This document shows, in pieces, positions 15,341 through 23,140 of a stretch of DNA of 64,000 nucleotides; the first letter of the stretch is position 1; each line of letters opens with the position of its first letter. The position numbers and the translations under genes were made by a program. Origin of the DNA: Agreia sp. COWG. Lineage in GTDB: Bacteria > Actinomycetota > Actinomycetes > Actinomycetales > Microbacteriaceae. The stretch is from positions 1,054,001 through 1,118,000 of the forward strand of contig NZ_LR882035.1 of NCBI RefSeq assembly GCF_904528075.1, given 5' to 3'. The notes below the pieces were generated by a model. That model ran no database searches, was not told the origin of the DNA, and worked only from the letters and a program-made list of their open reading frames with translations.

Positions 15341-15999
15341 CCGTCTCAGACCCCAGCCTCGACGTCGAACGTGAGCTCGAGCGCCAGGGTGCGCGTATCG
15401 TCATCGGCATCGACGAGGTCGGTCGAGGGGCGCTCGCCGGCCCGGTCGCCGTCGGAGTGTGCGTGGTGAGAGCCAGTGACTGCGCCCCCATCCCGGTGGG
15501 GCTGCGCGACTCCAAGATGCTGTCCGAACCCGCCCGCGAGAGGCTTGCCCCGCTCGCCGCTGAGTGGGCGCTCGACAGCGCGGTCGGGCTGGCCACACCG
15601 GCCGAGGTCGACGAGCTCGGCATCGTCGCGTGCCTGGGCCTGGCCGCCAAGCGCGGCCTCGGCCTGCTCTTTCACCGGGGCGTGGATGTCTCGGGAGCGG
15701 TCATTCTGCTCGACGGCTCCCACAACTGGCTGGCCCCGGCCCTGTCGACACCGTTGACCGTCGTGACCCGGGTGAAAGCCGACCGTGACTGCGCGTCAGT
15801 GGCCGCGGCATCAGTGGTCGCGAAGGTGCACCGGGATCGGCTCATGATCGACCGGCACGTCGAGACTCCCGTCTACGGGTGGAGCAGCAACAAGGGCTAC
15901 GGGAGCCCCACGCATATGGAGGCCATCGCCACGCATGGCGCGAGCGACTACCACCGGCGAAGCTGGCTCAAGCAATCGACCCCCGTTGCGACGCCGTAG
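15337..15999 (+). CDS. rnhB: Ribonuclease HII, apparent ATA start
   Basis: Cleaves RNA of RNA-DNA hybrids and misincorporated ribonucleotides. 220 residues. Seen: IGIDEVGRGALAGPVAVGVC with the first catalytic acids, GLRDSKMLSEP, LLDGSHNWL and KADRDCASVAAASVVAKVHR. Homologous N-termini align with MAVSDPSLDVERELERQG, which begins at ATA 15337. GAGGA lies 6 nt upstream (15326-15330), and the codon overlaps the lepB stop as ATAG. The only canonical in-frame starts, ATG 15277 and GTG 15253, lie deep inside lepB and would add basic residues unlike the family. The ATA start is inference; ATG 15277 is the fallback. Confidence 0.82.
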   Translation: MAVSDPSLDVERELERQGARIVIGIDEVGRGALAGPVAVGVCVVRASDCAPIPVGLRDSKMLSEPARERLAPLAAEWALDSAVGLATPAEVDELGIVACLGLAAKRGLGLLFHRGVDVSGAVILLDGSHNWLAPALSTPLTVVTRVKADRDCASVAAASVVAKVHRDRLMIDRHVETPVYGWSSNKGYGSPTHMEAIATHGASDYHRRSWLKQSTPVATP

Positions 16000-16011
16000 A
16001 CTGTGTGAACC

Positions 16012-16335
16012 ATGGAAGATGATGAGATCGAGGACTACGACCGCGAAGTCGAACTGGCCCTCTACCGCGAATACCGCGATGTGGTCTCGCAGTTCAAGTA
16101 CGTGATCGAGACCGAGCGCCGGTTCTACCTGGCGAACGACGTCGAACTCGTGCGCCGCGACACCGAGCACGACTTCTACTTCGAGCTGGTGATGAACGAC
16201 GTGTGGGTGTGGGATGTGTACCGCTCCGACCGCTTCGTGAAGTCGGTTCGGGTCTTGACGTTCAAAGACGTGAACGTCGAGGAGCTGTCGACCAAGGACT
16301 TCGAGCTTCCGAAGGAACTCGCGCTCGACGAGTAG
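16012..16335 (+). CDS. DUF2469 family protein
   Basis: Conserved actinobacterial protein of 107 residues, nearly always found directly after rnhB, as here (12 bp gap). Very acidic start MEDDEIEDYDREVELALYRE, then YRDVVSQFKYVIETERRFYL, and aromatic FYFELVMNDVWVWDVYRSDR. No catalytic motif is known to me and no function is assigned. The conserved neighbourhood (rnhB, yraN) suggests a link to nucleic-acid maintenance, but that is only guilt by association. Confidence 0.9.
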   Translation: MEDDEIEDYDREVELALYREYRDVVSQFKYVIETERRFYLANDVELVRRDTEHDFYFELVMNDVWVWDVYRSDRFVKSVRVLTFKDVNVEELSTKDFELPKELALDE

Positions 16336-16346
16336 CGACGTTCCCC

Positions 16347-16871
16347 TCAGCTCGACGTCAGCGCCGTCGAGAGCCGGTCTATGCCGAACTCGAAGGCCTC
16401 GTCGACGTCTCCGCCCAGCTGGAAGGCGCCGGCCAGCTCCATCGTGACGAAGCCGGTCAGCCAGGCGGTGATCAGGCGAGCCGCAGCGAGTGCGTGTGCT
16501 TCGCCGGCGAGCCCGGCCGCCACGCGCAGGAGCGGGGCGCTGGTCCTGGCGCTGAACTCCGTCGGCGTCGTTCCCGAGAGCATGAGTCGGAAGCCCTCGG
16601 GTCGCGACACGGCGAACGCCCGGAAGGCCCTGGCCACTCCGGCGAGGTCGTCGGCGTCGCCCAGCTTTGAGGCGACAGCATCGGCCGTCGCCTCGGCGAC
16701 GAGTTGTAGGAGCGCACCTCTGTCGGTGACGTGCTTGTAGAGCGACGGGGCCTTGACGCCCACGCGATCGGCGACCGCCCGCATGCTCAGGCCATCCGGC
16801 CCCGAGTCTTCGAGGATCTCGAGGCCGGCGAGCACGATGGCGTCACGTGATGTGCGGGTGGGGGTGGGCAT
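16347..16871 (-). CDS. TetR-family transcriptional regulator
   Basis: 174 residues from ATG 16871 (GGAG 6 nt upstream); TTG 16883 is an alternative. The N-terminal helix-turn-helix reads SRDAIVLAGLEILEDSGPDG, then LSMRAVADRVGVKAPSLYKH. The ligand domain (about 60-174) has FRAFAVSRPEGFRLMLSG and a C-terminal ITAWLTGFVTMELAGAF block of the type seen in TetR_C_33/WHG regulators. It is divergent from the metallo-hydrolase at 16965 and shares an intergenic region with two inverted repeats, so it very likely controls itself and that hydrolase. The ligand is unknown. Confidence 0.88.
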   Translation of the reverse strand: MPTPTRTSRDAIVLAGLEILEDSGPDGLSMRAVADRVGVKAPSLYKHVTDRGALLQLVAEATADAVASKLGDADDLAGVARAFRAFAVSRPEGFRLMLSGTTPTEFSARTSAPLLRVAAGLAGEAHALAAARLITAWLTGFVTMELAGAFQLGGDVDEAFEFGIDRLSTALTSS

Positions 16872-16882
16872 AGACGACTCCA

Positions 16883-16926
16883 ATGGCTATTGACATTAGC
16901 CATCATAGCTAAGTACCGTAGCTATG
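16883..16926. promoter_or_regulatory. Divergent operator region, TetR / metallo-hydrolase
   Basis: Two inverted repeats lie side by side: ATGGCT (16883-16888) / AGCCAT (16898-16903), and CATAGCTA (16904-16911) / TAGCTATG (16919-16926), the latter a perfect 8-bp repeat with a 7-bp spacer. A consensus -35 TTGACA sits at 16890-16895. AT-rich relative to the surroundings. Good candidate TetR binding sites. Confidence 0.65.
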
Positions 16927-16964
16927 TCGAGTCCCGACCGCCACCTACCATCAAGGGAAACACC

Positions 16965-17678
16965 ATGAAGCTCGCGCCACACCTGCACCGCATCGGAAAT
17001 GACATCGTCGCCGCCTATCTGATCGAGACCGAGGAGGGAGTGACGGTCGTTGACGCCGGTCTGCCGGGCCACTGGAAGGACCTTGTTCGAGAGCTCGCCT
17101 CGATGGGTCGGACACCGGATGACGTGCGCGGCCTCATCCTGACCCACGGCGACAGCGATCACATCGGATTCGCCGAACGCCTGCGACGGGAACATAAAGT
17201 GCCCGTGTACGTGCACTCCGCCGACGCCGACCGGGCGAAGGGCGGTGACAAGCCGAAGGCCACCATCGGGCGGTTCCGCATCGGTGCTCTTCTCGGCTTC
17301 GCCGGCTATACGCTGCGAAAGAACGGCCTCCGCGCGACGTATCTGACCGACGTGGTCGAGGTCGCCGACGGCGACGTGCTCCCGCTGCCCGGGGCGCCCG
17401 TGATCGTGGGCATGCCCGGACACTCGCCCGGAAGCATCGCGGTGTTCTCGCCCGCGGTCGAGGCGGTGTTCGTCGGAGACGCGTTGACGACCCGGAGCGT
17501 TCTGACGGGCGCGACGGGCCTGCAGCCCGCGCCGTTCACAGATGAGCCGGCGGCTGCGCTCGACTCCCTCTCCCGGCTCGCCGGCTTCGAGGCCTCGTGG
17601 GTTCTTCCGGGACACGGCGCCCCGTGGCGTGGAGACCTCGCGGCCGTGGAGTCGGAGGTGCGCCGAGCCGGCAACTAG
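16965..17678 (+). CDS. MBL-fold metallo-hydrolase
   Basis: Metallo-beta-lactamase-fold protein, 237 residues from ATG 16965 (AAGGGA upstream); the longer frame to 16890 runs through the operator. Seen: NDIVAAYLIETEEGVTVVDAG, the metal motif THGDSDHIGF at about 60-69, GMPGHSPGSIAVF, VFVGDAL and LPGHGAPW. The usual HxHxDH is HGDSDH here, with Asp in place of the second His, which occurs in some subfamilies and may alter metal binding. The substrate is unknown. The neighbouring TetR gene suggests ligand-induced expression, for example lactone or ester detoxification. Confidence 0.85.
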   Translation: MKLAPHLHRIGNDIVAAYLIETEEGVTVVDAGLPGHWKDLVRELASMGRTPDDVRGLILTHGDSDHIGFAERLRREHKVPVYVHSADADRAKGGDKPKATIGRFRIGALLGFAGYTLRKNGLRATYLTDVVEVADGDVLPLPGAPVIVGMPGHSPGSIAVFSPAVEAVFVGDALTTRSVLTGATGLQPAPFTDEPAAALDSLSRLAGFEASWVLPGHGAPWRGDLAAVESEVRRAGN

Positions 17679-17805
17679 CCGGTCCGGCAGCACCGTCTCC
17701 GCGACCACTCCGGGTCGAGGGTTGTGGAGAGCATCTCTGCACAGATCCGGCGATGCCGTCGGTCGAACAGCCTCGCCTTTGCCAGCCTCTGTGGTGGAGG
17801 CACTA

Positions 17806-18168
17806 ATGAAGGCAAAAGACGCCCTGGGTCGCCAGGGTGAACAGATCGCGACGAGTTACCTGGCTGACGCGGGCTTCCTCATCCTCGAGCGAAATTGGCG
17901 GTGCGTGCACGGCGAGATCGATGTGATCTGCCGCGACAGCCTCGACACCGTGTTCGTCGAGGTCAAGACCCGCTCATCGACCGCGTTCGGGCACCCGTTC
18001 GAGACGATCACCGAACAGAAGCTCACCCGCATCCGGCGGCTGGCCGGGGCGTGGTGCGAGGCGCACGCCGATCAGCGAATCGGCTCCATCCGAATAGACG
18101 TCGTGTCGGTACTCGCGCCGCCCGGTCGCTTGCCGCTCGTCGAACATCTGCGCGGGGTGTTCCGGTGA
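17806..18168 (+). CDS. UPF0102 family protein YraN (nuclease-like fold)
   Basis: 120 residues, family length, with a PD-(D/E)XK-type fold: GRQGEQIATSYLADAGF, NWRCVHGEIDVICRD and VFVEVKTRSS carry the acidic and lysine residues of the site. Often linked to DNA processing and found next to comM-dprA. ATG 17806 with GGAGG 5 nt upstream, partly inside a small GCCTC/GAGGC hairpin (17785-17801). The stop overlaps the comM GTG start by 4 bp (GTGA), which indicates coupling. Confidence 0.9.
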   Translation: MKAKDALGRQGEQIATSYLADAGFLILERNWRCVHGEIDVICRDSLDTVFVEVKTRSSTAFGHPFETITEQKLTRIRRLAGAWCEAHADQRIGSIRIDVVSVLAPPGRLPLVEHLRGVFR

Positions 18169-19697
18169 TCGGCAGCACGAGCTCGGTGGCGCTGCTCGGA
18201 CTCGCCGGCCGCATGGTCGAAGTCGAGGCCGACATCACGCAGGGTCTTCCGTCGTTCACCATCATCGGACTGCCCGACACCGCGCTGTCCAATGCTCGAG
18301 AACGGGTGCGGCACGCCACGAGCAACGCTGGATGCCCGCTGCCCGCGCGTCGAATCACCGTGAACCTCTCGCCGGCTGCGCTGCCGAAGTTCGGTCCGGT
18401 CTTCGACCTGGCCATCGCCATGGCGCTTCTGGCGGCCGCCCGCAGCGTCGACCCAGCGTCCATCGGCGGGGTCGTGCACCTCGGCGAGCTGGGTCTGGAT
18501 GGCCGGCTCCGCCCGACCGACGGCATCCTGCCGGCCATCGCCGCGGCCGCCCGGCTGGGACACACCCGGTTCATGGTGCCGACCGGCAACGCCGACGAGG
18601 CGCGCCTGGTGCCGGGCGTCACGATCATCCCCGTATCGTCGGTGCGCGACGCCGCGATTGCCCACGGCGGGCGCTTCCAGCCCGAACCGACGGAGCCGAT
18701 CCTGCTGCCGCGCGACCAGGCCAGCGAGACGCCGGTCCTCGAACTCGCCGACGTCGTGGGCAATCGAGATGCGGCGCAGTCTCTCGTCGTGGCCGCGGCG
18801 GGTGGGCATCACCTCTTCATGCTCGGCCCTCCGGGGGCGGGCAAGACGATGCTCGCGGCGAGGCTGCCGGGGCTCTTGCCAGACCTCGATCCGATGGCGT
18901 CGCTCGAGGTCACCTCGTTGCGCTCGCTCGCGGGCCAGACGGTCGGCTCGTCGCTGATCACCAGGCCGCCGCTCGAGAGCCCGCACCACACCGCCACCGC
19001 CGCCGCGCTGGTTGGAGGGGGCTCACGACAGATTCGTCCGGGGGCCGCAGCCCGGGCCTCCCACGGAGTCCTCTTCATGGACGAGGCACCCGAGTTCAAT
19101 GCCAACGTGCTCGACGCGCTGCGCCAGCCACTCGAATCCGGCGTTATCAGCATCCACCGTGCGAATGCGGCCGCAGACTTCCCAGCGTCGTTCCAGCTCG
19201 TCCTCGCGGCCAACCCTTGTCCGTGCGGCCAGTACGGCGCTCGCGACTCGGAGTGCACCTGCACGCCGAACACTCGGCGGCGATATCTCGGTCGCATCTC
19301 CGGGCCACTCATGGATCGCATCGACATCCAGCTTCGGGTGCAGCGCATCACGGCGGCCGAGCTGCGCATGTCCGACGATGCCGACCGCCTCACGACGGTC
19401 GATGCGCGAGCCCAGGTGGTGGCCGCGAGGGCCAAGGCTGCCGAGCGACTGTCCGACACGCCCTGGCGCCTCAACTCCCAGGTCCCCGGTGCCTGGTTCC
19501 GCACGGGCAACCGCCGTCTTTCGCATACCACCACGGCGTCGCTCGATCGCGCGCTCGAACGGGGCGGCCTCACGATGCGCGGCTACGACCGAGTGCTGCG
19601 CCTCGCCTGGACGGTGGCCGACCTCGACTCGGCCGAGATCCCCACCCCGGAACACGTCGGACGTGCCCTCTACCTCAGAAAGTCGATCCAGCAATGA
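18165..19697 (+). CDS. comM: YifB/ComM family Mg-chelatase-like AAA+ ATPase
   Basis: 510 residues from GTG 18165. In competent bacteria ComM is a hexameric helicase that promotes branch migration during natural transformation. Seen: the N-terminal Lon-like domain TSSVALLGLAGRMVEVEADI, DTALSNARERVRHATSNAGC, Walker A GPPGAGKT at 221-228, the Walker B region GVLFMDEAPEF, and the zinc-like NPCPCGQYG...CTCTP cluster. The ATGA overlap with dprA (19694-19697) couples the two. Homologues occur in many species not known to be transformable. Confidence 0.93.
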   Translation: MIGSTSSVALLGLAGRMVEVEADITQGLPSFTIIGLPDTALSNARERVRHATSNAGCPLPARRITVNLSPAALPKFGPVFDLAIAMALLAAARSVDPASIGGVVHLGELGLDGRLRPTDGILPAIAAAARLGHTRFMVPTGNADEARLVPGVTIIPVSSVRDAAIAHGGRFQPEPTEPILLPRDQASETPVLELADVVGNRDAAQSLVVAAAGGHHLFMLGPPGAGKTMLAARLPGLLPDLDPMASLEVTSLRSLAGQTVGSSLITRPPLESPHHTATAAALVGGGSRQIRPGAAARASHGVLFMDEAPEFNANVLDALRQPLESGVISIHRANAAADFPASFQLVLAANPCPCGQYGARDSECTCTPNTRRRYLGRISGPLMDRIDIQLRVQRITAAELRMSDDADRLTTVDARAQVVAARAKAAERLSDTPWRLNSQVPGAWFRTGNRRLSHTTTASLDRALERGGLTMRGYDRVLRLAWTVADLDSAEIPTPEHVGRALYLRKSIQQ

Positions 19698-20938
19698 CCA
19701 CCTTCGGACTCGAGACGGCCCAGATCTCTCGACTGGCCTCGGCCGTCGTGAGCCGTCATGACGCTGTACTCGACGACGCGGGCGCCGCCGAGATCTTCGC
19801 GCGCGCATCGTGGACGGGCATCGCGGAACCGGGGGACGGCGTTGCGGGAGTACTCGTCTCCCACATCGGTGCGCCGCGCGCACTGACCGCGCTCATCGAG
19901 GGCTGGAAACCCGACCGGCTCGGAGCGGTTCTCATCGAGGCGGGGGGCGACTCTGTGTCGAGCAGAGACCTGTCGCTGGCCCTCGATCGCTGGCGGCCCC
20001 GGCTCGTGTCGAACGCCGCGATCAGCGCACTGCGGCAGGCCGCCCTCGTATCGAGCCGCTTGCTTCTGCCAGACGATCCGCTCTGGCCGCAAGGGTTCGC
20101 CGACCTCGGTGTGCACGCGCCCCTTGCCCTGTGGCTGCGCGGGGTGAACGACGCCGTGGGGTCGCTCGGCACCTCCATCGCCCTCGTCGGGGCGCGGGCG
20201 GCGACCGGCTACGGCGAGCACATGGCGATGGAGTTCGGTGCCGGCCTCAGCGACAGGCGCATCTGCGTCGTCTCCGGCGCGGCCTATGGAATCGATGGCA
20301 TGGTGCACCGGGCGGCGCTCGCCAGCGGGGGACTGACGGTGGCATTTCTCGCCGGCGGCGTCGACCGCTTCTATCCCAGCGGGCACGACGCCCTGCTTCA
20401 GCGCATCTCGACGGTCGGGGCGGTCATGTCGGAGCTGCCGTGCGGATCGCCGCCCACCAAATGGAGATTTCTGCAGCGCAACCGACTCATTGCAGCATCG
20501 AGCCGGGCCACGGTCGTCATCGAGGCCGGCCACCGCTCAGGCTCGCTCAATACCGCGGCGCACGCCTCGTCTGTCGGTCGGCCCCTCGGGGCGGTTCCCG
20601 GGCCGGTCACGTCGCCGTCATCGGCCGGATGCCACCGGCTGATCCGGGAGTTCGACGCCACGTGCGTGACGACCGTCGACGAGGTCGTGGAACTCGCCGG
20701 AGGACTCCTCGGAGACTCGCCAACGGAGCTGGACCTGCCGTACGCGGGGGAGGGCGACCGGCTTCCGCCCGAGCAGTTGCGTGTTCTCGACGCTCTCAGC
20801 GTTCGCGCGGCGCGCACCTCGATCGACATAGCCCGCCGAGCGGGCATCGCGACCACGACGGCCGAGGGAGTCCTCGGCATGCTGCAGCTCGACGGGCTGG
20901 CCACCGAGAATGACTCGGGCTGGAGGAAGACGAAGTGA
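19694..20938 (+). CDS. dprA: DNA-processing protein DprA
   Basis: Loads RecA onto incoming single-stranded DNA in transformation. 414 residues from ATG 19694, overlapping the comM stop. Seen: the Rossmann core IALVGARAATGYGEHMAMEF, CVVSGAAYGIDGMVHRAALA, GGVDRFYPSGHDALLQRIS, FLQRNRLIAASSRATVVIEA and SGSLNTAAHA. A C-terminal winged helix (about 345-410) has LDALSVRAARTSIDIARRAG. In relatives xerC follows directly; here 9.7 kb of accessory genes intervene. An upstream continuation of the frame to 18332 is shadow of comM. Confidence 0.95.
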   Translation: MTTFGLETAQISRLASAVVSRHDAVLDDAGAAEIFARASWTGIAEPGDGVAGVLVSHIGAPRALTALIEGWKPDRLGAVLIEAGGDSVSSRDLSLALDRWRPRLVSNAAISALRQAALVSSRLLLPDDPLWPQGFADLGVHAPLALWLRGVNDAVGSLGTSIALVGARAATGYGEHMAMEFGAGLSDRRICVVSGAAYGIDGMVHRAALASGGLTVAFLAGGVDRFYPSGHDALLQRISTVGAVMSELPCGSPPTKWRFLQRNRLIAASSRATVVIEAGHRSGSLNTAAHASSVGRPLGAVPGPVTSPSSAGCHRLIREFDATCVTTVDEVVELAGGLLGDSPTELDLPYAGEGDRLPPEQLRVLDALSVRAARTSIDIARRAGIATTTAEGVLGMLQLDGLATENDSGWRKTK

Positions 20939-20954
20939 GAGGTAGCGTGAAGAC

Positions 20955-21824
20955 ATGATCATCGAGCATCCCGCCGCGCGCGCAGTCCCCTCGCTTGCCG
21001 TCACCGGAGCAACCGGCCACCTGGGCGGGATCGTCGCCAGGGGCCTGGCTGAGCTCGGCGTCGAGCAGACGCTCGTGGTGCGCGAAGCGAGCCGCGCCCC
21101 GCGCCTCGAGGGCTCTGTGGTGCGAGAAGCGCAGTACAGGGACCCGGTCGCGAGCCGAGCCGCGCTCGAAGGGGTGCACACGCTGTTCATGGTGTCGGGA
21201 TCCGAGAGCGTCGACCGCGTCGCCGAGCATCGATCGTTCATCGACGCGGCCGCAGCCGCGGGCGTCTCTCATATCGTCTACACGTCGTTCTTCGGTGCGA
21301 GTCCCGACGCGGTGTTCACCTTGGCGCGTGACCACTTCGCCACCGAGCAGCACATCCAGGACTCCGGCCTGGACTTCACCTTTCTGCGCAACAACTTCTA
21401 TCTGGACTTCTTCGCGCTCCTCGCGGGGGAGGATGGCGTGATCCGGGGCCCCGCCGGGCTCGGCAGGGTGTCTGCAGTGAGCCGGGCCGACCTCGCGCGT
21501 TCGGCGCTCGCGGTGCTTCGCGACCCGGCGGCCCACGCCGGCGCCGTCTACGAGTTGACCGGGCGGGAGGCGATCAGCCTCGATGAGGTGGCGCGCATCG
21601 TCACAGACAAGACCGGCCGATCGGTGACGTTCCACGACGAGACGGTGCCCGAGGCTTACGCCTCGCGGGCGGTCTACGGTGCCGCGCCGTGGCAGGTCGA
21701 CGCCTGGGTGTCGACCTACACCGCATTCGCGGCCGGCGAGCAGCAACGCATCACCGGCGACGTGCGAGCCCTGACCGGCCACGAACCCGCGACCTTGGCC
21801 GAGTTCCTCGACGCGAGCGCGTAG
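20955..21824 (+). CDS. NmrA-like NAD(P)-binding reductase/regulator
   Basis: Atypical short-chain dehydrogenase, 289 residues. Nucleotide-binding GATGHLGG near residue 18, then TLFMVSGSESVDRVAEHRSF and the HIVYTSFFGASPDAVF block typical of quinone-reductase-2-like (QorB/NmrA) proteins; no classical YxxxK. Such proteins reduce quinones or sense NADPH. Only 16 bp follow dprA, but the codon use and gene type mark the beginning of the accessory block between dprA and xerC. Probable function is oxidoreductase; the substrate is unknown. Confidence 0.8.
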   Translation: MIIEHPAARAVPSLAVTGATGHLGGIVARGLAELGVEQTLVVREASRAPRLEGSVVREAQYRDPVASRAALEGVHTLFMVSGSESVDRVAEHRSFIDAAAAAGVSHIVYTSFFGASPDAVFTLARDHFATEQHIQDSGLDFTFLRNNFYLDFFALLAGEDGVIRGPAGLGRVSAVSRADLARSALAVLRDPAAHAGAVYELTGREAISLDEVARIVTDKTGRSVTFHDETVPEAYASRAVYGAAPWQVDAWVSTYTAFAAGEQQRITGDVRALTGHEPATLAEFLDASA

Positions 21825-21888
21825 CCCGCGCTGCGCGACCGGAGACGCCACAGAGGGCAGTGGCCGTGGAGCGGCCGGTGGCCATTTC

Positions 21889-22911
21889 TCAGGCCGACTC
21901 GCGCCAGACGATGGCCGTCTCGAGAAAGATCCCCGCCGTATCGACAGACTCGCCCTTGAGCTGGGCCAGCACGCTCTCCGCCGCGCGTCGACCGAGCTGC
22001 CCGGCCGGCTGGTGCACGGTCGACAGTGGAGGCTGGGCGCGCGTAGCCCAGGCGCTGTCGTCGAAGCCGACGACGCCCACATCTCCGGGAACCGAGCGGC
22101 CGGCCTCGCGCAGAACGTCGAGCACTCCGGCGGCCATGGCATCGGAGGCCGCGAAGACCCCGTCGATATCGGGCGCACGATCGAGAAGCAGACGCATGCC
22201 GTCGATGCCGCTCGCATGCGCATACAACGGGGTCGTGATCACCAGCTCCGGGTCGAAGGCGTCACCGAGCGCGGCGCGGAAGCCCGCCATGCGGTCTTGC
22301 CCGGAGTCGCGGTCGAGGCCCGCTGCGATCATGCCGATACGCCGTCGGCCGGTCTGCTTCAGCCTCGAGGTGATGGCCTTCGCGGCACTGAAATTGTCGA
22401 TGCCGACATAGGGGATGCCCTCGATGTCGACGGGGTGCCCGACGAACGCCGCCGCGATGCCGAGCTCGGCCACGACCTTGGCGATGGGGTCGTGGGCCCG
22501 AGCCGACACGATGATCACGCCGTCGACGAAGCCCCCGCTGAGGTACTCGGCCACGCGGTGGCTGTCTCGCTCGGAATCGATGACGAGCGACACGAGCTGG
22601 TAATCGGCGTCGGAGAGCGCGGAGTTGATGCCCAGCAGGATGCTGCCGATGTTGGGGTCTTCGAGGAAGAGCGAGTGGGGCTCGTGCACCACGAGGCCGA
22701 CAGCGTGCGACTGCCGCGTGGCCAGGTTGCGCGCCGCGTTGTTACGCACGTAGCCGACTTTCGAGATGGCGTCGGCCACGGCCGTGCGCGCGGCCTCGGA
22801 GACGTAGGCCTCGGAGTTCAACACCCTCGACACCGTGCCTCGCGAGACGCCGGCGACAGCGGCCACATCGTTGATGGTCGCGCGTGCGGGTGCGACTCGA
22901 CGGGCGATCAT
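21889..22911 (-). CDS. LacI-family repressor of the galactoside operon
   Basis: 340 residues. The N-terminal helix-turn-helix is TINDVAAVAGVSRGTVSRVL, the hinge region NNAARNLATRQSHAVGLVV, and the periplasmic-binding-like sensor runs from about 65 to the end, with GFDDSAWATRAQPPLSTVHQ. Divergent from the beta-galactosidase operon, whose leader carries two identical TGGGAGCGTTCCCA palindromes. It therefore most likely represses that operon until a galactoside or galactose-type ligand binds. ATG 22911 lies 3 bp from a separate palindrome (22914-22929). Confidence 0.92.
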   Translation of the reverse strand: MIARRVAPARATINDVAAVAGVSRGTVSRVLNSEAYVSEAARTAVADAISKVGYVRNNAARNLATRQSHAVGLVVHEPHSLFLEDPNIGSILLGINSALSDADYQLVSLVIDSERDSHRVAEYLSGGFVDGVIIVSARAHDPIAKVVAELGIAAAFVGHPVDIEGIPYVGIDNFSAAKAITSRLKQTGRRRIGMIAAGLDRDSGQDRMAGFRAALGDAFDPELVITTPLYAHASGIDGMRLLLDRAPDIDGVFAASDAMAAGVLDVLREAGRSVPGDVGVVGFDDSAWATRAQPPLSTVHQPAGQLGRRAAESVLAQLKGESVDTAGIFLETAIVWRESA

Positions 22912-22913
22912 AT

Positions 22914-22929
22914 GCCCACTGTAGTGGGC
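22914..22929. promoter_or_regulatory. Palindrome at the lacI start
   Basis: GCCCACT (22914-22920) and AGTGGGC (22923-22929) form a perfect 7-bp inverted repeat directly upstream of the regulator's start codon. It differs from the TGGGAGCGTTCCCA operators. It may be an autoregulatory site or a second regulator's site. Confidence 0.4.
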
Positions 22930-23001
22930 CGGATGCCGCCCCGCCCGTGCGCGACGACGGCCCGTTCGCGGCCTCCCGCGCGCTCCACGATGCGCGTCGA
23001 A

Positions 23002-23031
23002 TTGACACGTCGGCGCATCCGTGTTTATTGT
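23002..23031 (+). promoter_or_regulatory. Promoter of the galactoside operon
   Basis: A consensus TTGACA (23002-23007) followed at 18 bp by TATTGT (23026-23031). The first LacI operator starts at the end of the -10, so repressor binding would block RNA polymerase. Confidence 0.65.
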
Positions 23032-23044
23032 GGGAGCGTTCCCA
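23031..23044. promoter_or_regulatory. LacI operator O1
   Basis: TGGGAGCGTTCCCA is a near-perfect palindrome of the kind bound by actinobacterial LacI-family regulators. It overlaps the end of the promoter -10 and the likely transcription start. Confidence 0.8.
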
Positions 23045-23076
23045 GAATCGACCTCGATTTATTGTTCGATCATTTC

Positions 23077-23090
23077 TGGGAGCGTTCCCA
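23077..23090. promoter_or_regulatory. LacI operator O2
   Basis: A second identical TGGGAGCGTTCCCA, centred 46 bp downstream of O1 and about 50 bp before the beta-galactosidase start. The spacing would allow cooperative or looped binding, or a roadblock. Confidence 0.8.
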
Positions 23091-23140
23091 CAGGCCGTCG
23101 CCCGGGGGATCGATCATGCACTGACAATGGAGCCCGTACC

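Noticed and set aside
17679..17805. Possible small gene or RNA in the gap before yraN
   Set aside because: No start with good codon use, no tRNA-like arms. Only a small hairpin around the yraN ribosome site is visible.
18332..19693. Upstream extension of the dprA frame through comM
   Set aside because: The peptide before Met at 19694 is low-complexity Arg/Ala/Pro and antagonistic to the comM codons. DprA homology begins at 19694.
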